DNA from: Petrotoga sp. UBA5851
Lineage (GTDB): Bacteria > Thermotogota > Thermotogae > Petrotogales > Petrotogaceae
Assembly: GCA_002431635.1 (NCBI GenBank)
Contig: DJGH01000065.1
Coordinates: forward strand, 3,165 to 36,804
Direction of reading: 5' to 3'
Length of the DNA: 33,640 nt
The notes beneath the pieces were generated by a model. The model was not told the origin of the DNA. It searched no databases and saw only the letters and a list, made by a program, of their open reading frames with translations. Numbering within the stretch: position 1 is the first letter of the stretch; every line of letters starts with the position of its first letter. The position numbers were made by a program, and so were the translations under genes. Positions 32,951 through 33,640 of the stretch are shown one piece after another.

Positions 32951-33640
32951 TTTTATAACCTACTCCCCATACTGTTTTTATATACTGGGGATTTCTGGGA
33001 TTAACCTCAATTTTTTCACGTATCTTTCTGATATGAACCATAACGGTATTTTCCGAATCAAAGCTTTCTTCCTGCCACAAACTTTCGTATATTTTTTCTG
33101 CACTAAAAACCATCCCTCTATTCTTTGCTAGAAAAAAAAGTATTTCAAACTCTGTTTTAGTAAGTCTGATCTCTTTATCACCAACAAAAGCAGTGTGCAT
33201 GCCTTCATCTATTGCAAGTTCGCCTATTTCTATGCGCTGATTATCTTTTTTTTGATAAGCTTTAGAAAATCCCCTGTACCGTCTTATCTGAGATTTTACT
33301 CTTGCAAGGAGTTCAAGAGGATTAAAAGGCTTAGTCATATAATCATCTGCTCCCATGCTTAGTCCTGTTATCTTATCCATATCCTGATTCTTAGCAGTAA
33401 GCATAATAACAGGCATATCGTGCTTCTGCCTTATGCGCATACAACATTGTATGCCATCCATTCCAGGCATCATAAGATCAAGTATGATAAGATCATACTT
33501 TTCTTTTTCTATCATCCGAAGAGCCTGCAGCCCATCGGCTGCTTTACAGACTATGAAGCCGTCGTTTTTCAAGTAAATCTCTACAAGACTTCTTATTTCA
33601 TCATCATCATCAACTACAAGAATACGATCTTCCGAAATAA
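32940..33640 (-). CDS. OmpR-family response regulator (5' end outside window)
   Basis: DNA-binding response regulator, cut by the right edge of the window. The frame is open to 33640 and gives 232 residues, so probably only a few N-terminal residues are missing. The receiver domain shows the acidic cluster in ILVVDDDDEIRS (33590-33630 region), phosphorylation site in LIILDLMMPGMDG, the Thr in MLTAKN and the Lys in TKPFNPLELLARV. The C-terminal winged helix (about 135-232) shows RLTKTEFEILFFLAKN, VMVHIRKIREKI and TVWGVGYKI. The start would be misplaced at 33572 (TTG within LKNDGF) if the window edge were ignored. It overlaps the kinase gene by 11 bases, forming a cognate pair. Confidence 0.92.
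   Translation of the reverse strand, partial: ISEDRILVVDDDDEIRSLVEIYLKNDGFIVCKAADGLQALRMIEKEKYDLIILDLMMPGMDGIQCCMRIRQKHDMPVIMLTAKNQDMDKITGLSMGADDYMTKPFNPLELLARVKSQIRRYRGFSKAYQKKDNQRIEIGELAIDEGMHTAFVGDKEIRLTKTEFEILFFLAKNRGMVFSAEKIYESLWQEESFDSENTVMVHIRKIREKIEVNPRNPQYIKTVWGVGYKIEK

Noticed and set aside
33572..33640. Response regulator starting at 33572
   Set aside because: That codon is an internal TTG (Leu); the receiver's acidic pocket lies upstream and the frame stays open to the window edge, so the gene is simply cut.

Overview
The window looks like a bacterial chromosome segment from an AT-rich, probably diderm and fermentative bacterium. A 16S rRNA gene reads leftward off the left edge, with its own strong promoter. 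Several exported proteins carry plain type I signal peptides with no lipobox, including the solute-binding protein of an ABC importer, which suggests a periplasm. Parts of the 16S (its opening bases, the GGCACTGAGA stretch, the GATGCTAA stretch before the V6 loop) remind me of Thermotogota or a deep neighbour. This is recall from reading, not an alignment, and I do not commit to a phylum.

Region 1 (1-1840): 16S rRNA on the minus strand, its promoter and leader, then an intrinsic terminator closing the next operon. Region 2 (1828-14900): one long leftward operon under a local LacI-type repressor. In transcription order it encodes LacI, a secreted esterase fused to an eight-repeat PQQ-like beta-propeller, a solute-binding protein, two ADP-ribosylglycohydrolase-family proteins (one fused to two jelly-roll-like domains), citrate-lyase-like gamma, beta and alpha subunits, two LplB/YtcP-type permeases and a ribokinase. 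A 12-bp palindrome, GAAAACGTTTTC, lies at the promoters of both lacI and the structural genes. This is the most interesting part of the window. It reads as a complete uptake and breakdown route (outer esterase, importer, N- or O-glycoside cleavage, ribose phosphorylation, C-C lyase) for a substrate I cannot name. The acyl-carrier subunit lacks the serine that carries the prosthetic group in real citrate lyase.

Region 3 (15003-19833): a MoxR ATPase and VWA/metalloprotease-like pair (minus), then, divergently, a secreted phospholipase D-family protein and a lipoprotein that looks like the sensor half of a receptor kinase with no kinase. Region 4 (19826-23369, minus): the NFACT/RqcH ribosome-quality-control protein, a COG2509-type flavoprotein and endonuclease V in one operon. 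Region 5 (23544-31393, plus): TldD and TldE, a terminator-like hairpin, an amidohydrolase with an altered active site, an Xaa-Pro aminopeptidase-type M24 enzyme and a hybrid sensor kinase with a periplasmic binding-protein domain. Region 6 (31364-33640, minus): an OmpR-type response regulator, cut by the window edge, and its sensor kinase. The kinase gene overlaps the end of the hybrid kinase tail to tail.

Gene density is very high, with many 4-30 base overlaps. No tRNA, CRISPR array, insertion sequence or phage gene was seen, and no stretch above 300 bases lacks a gene.
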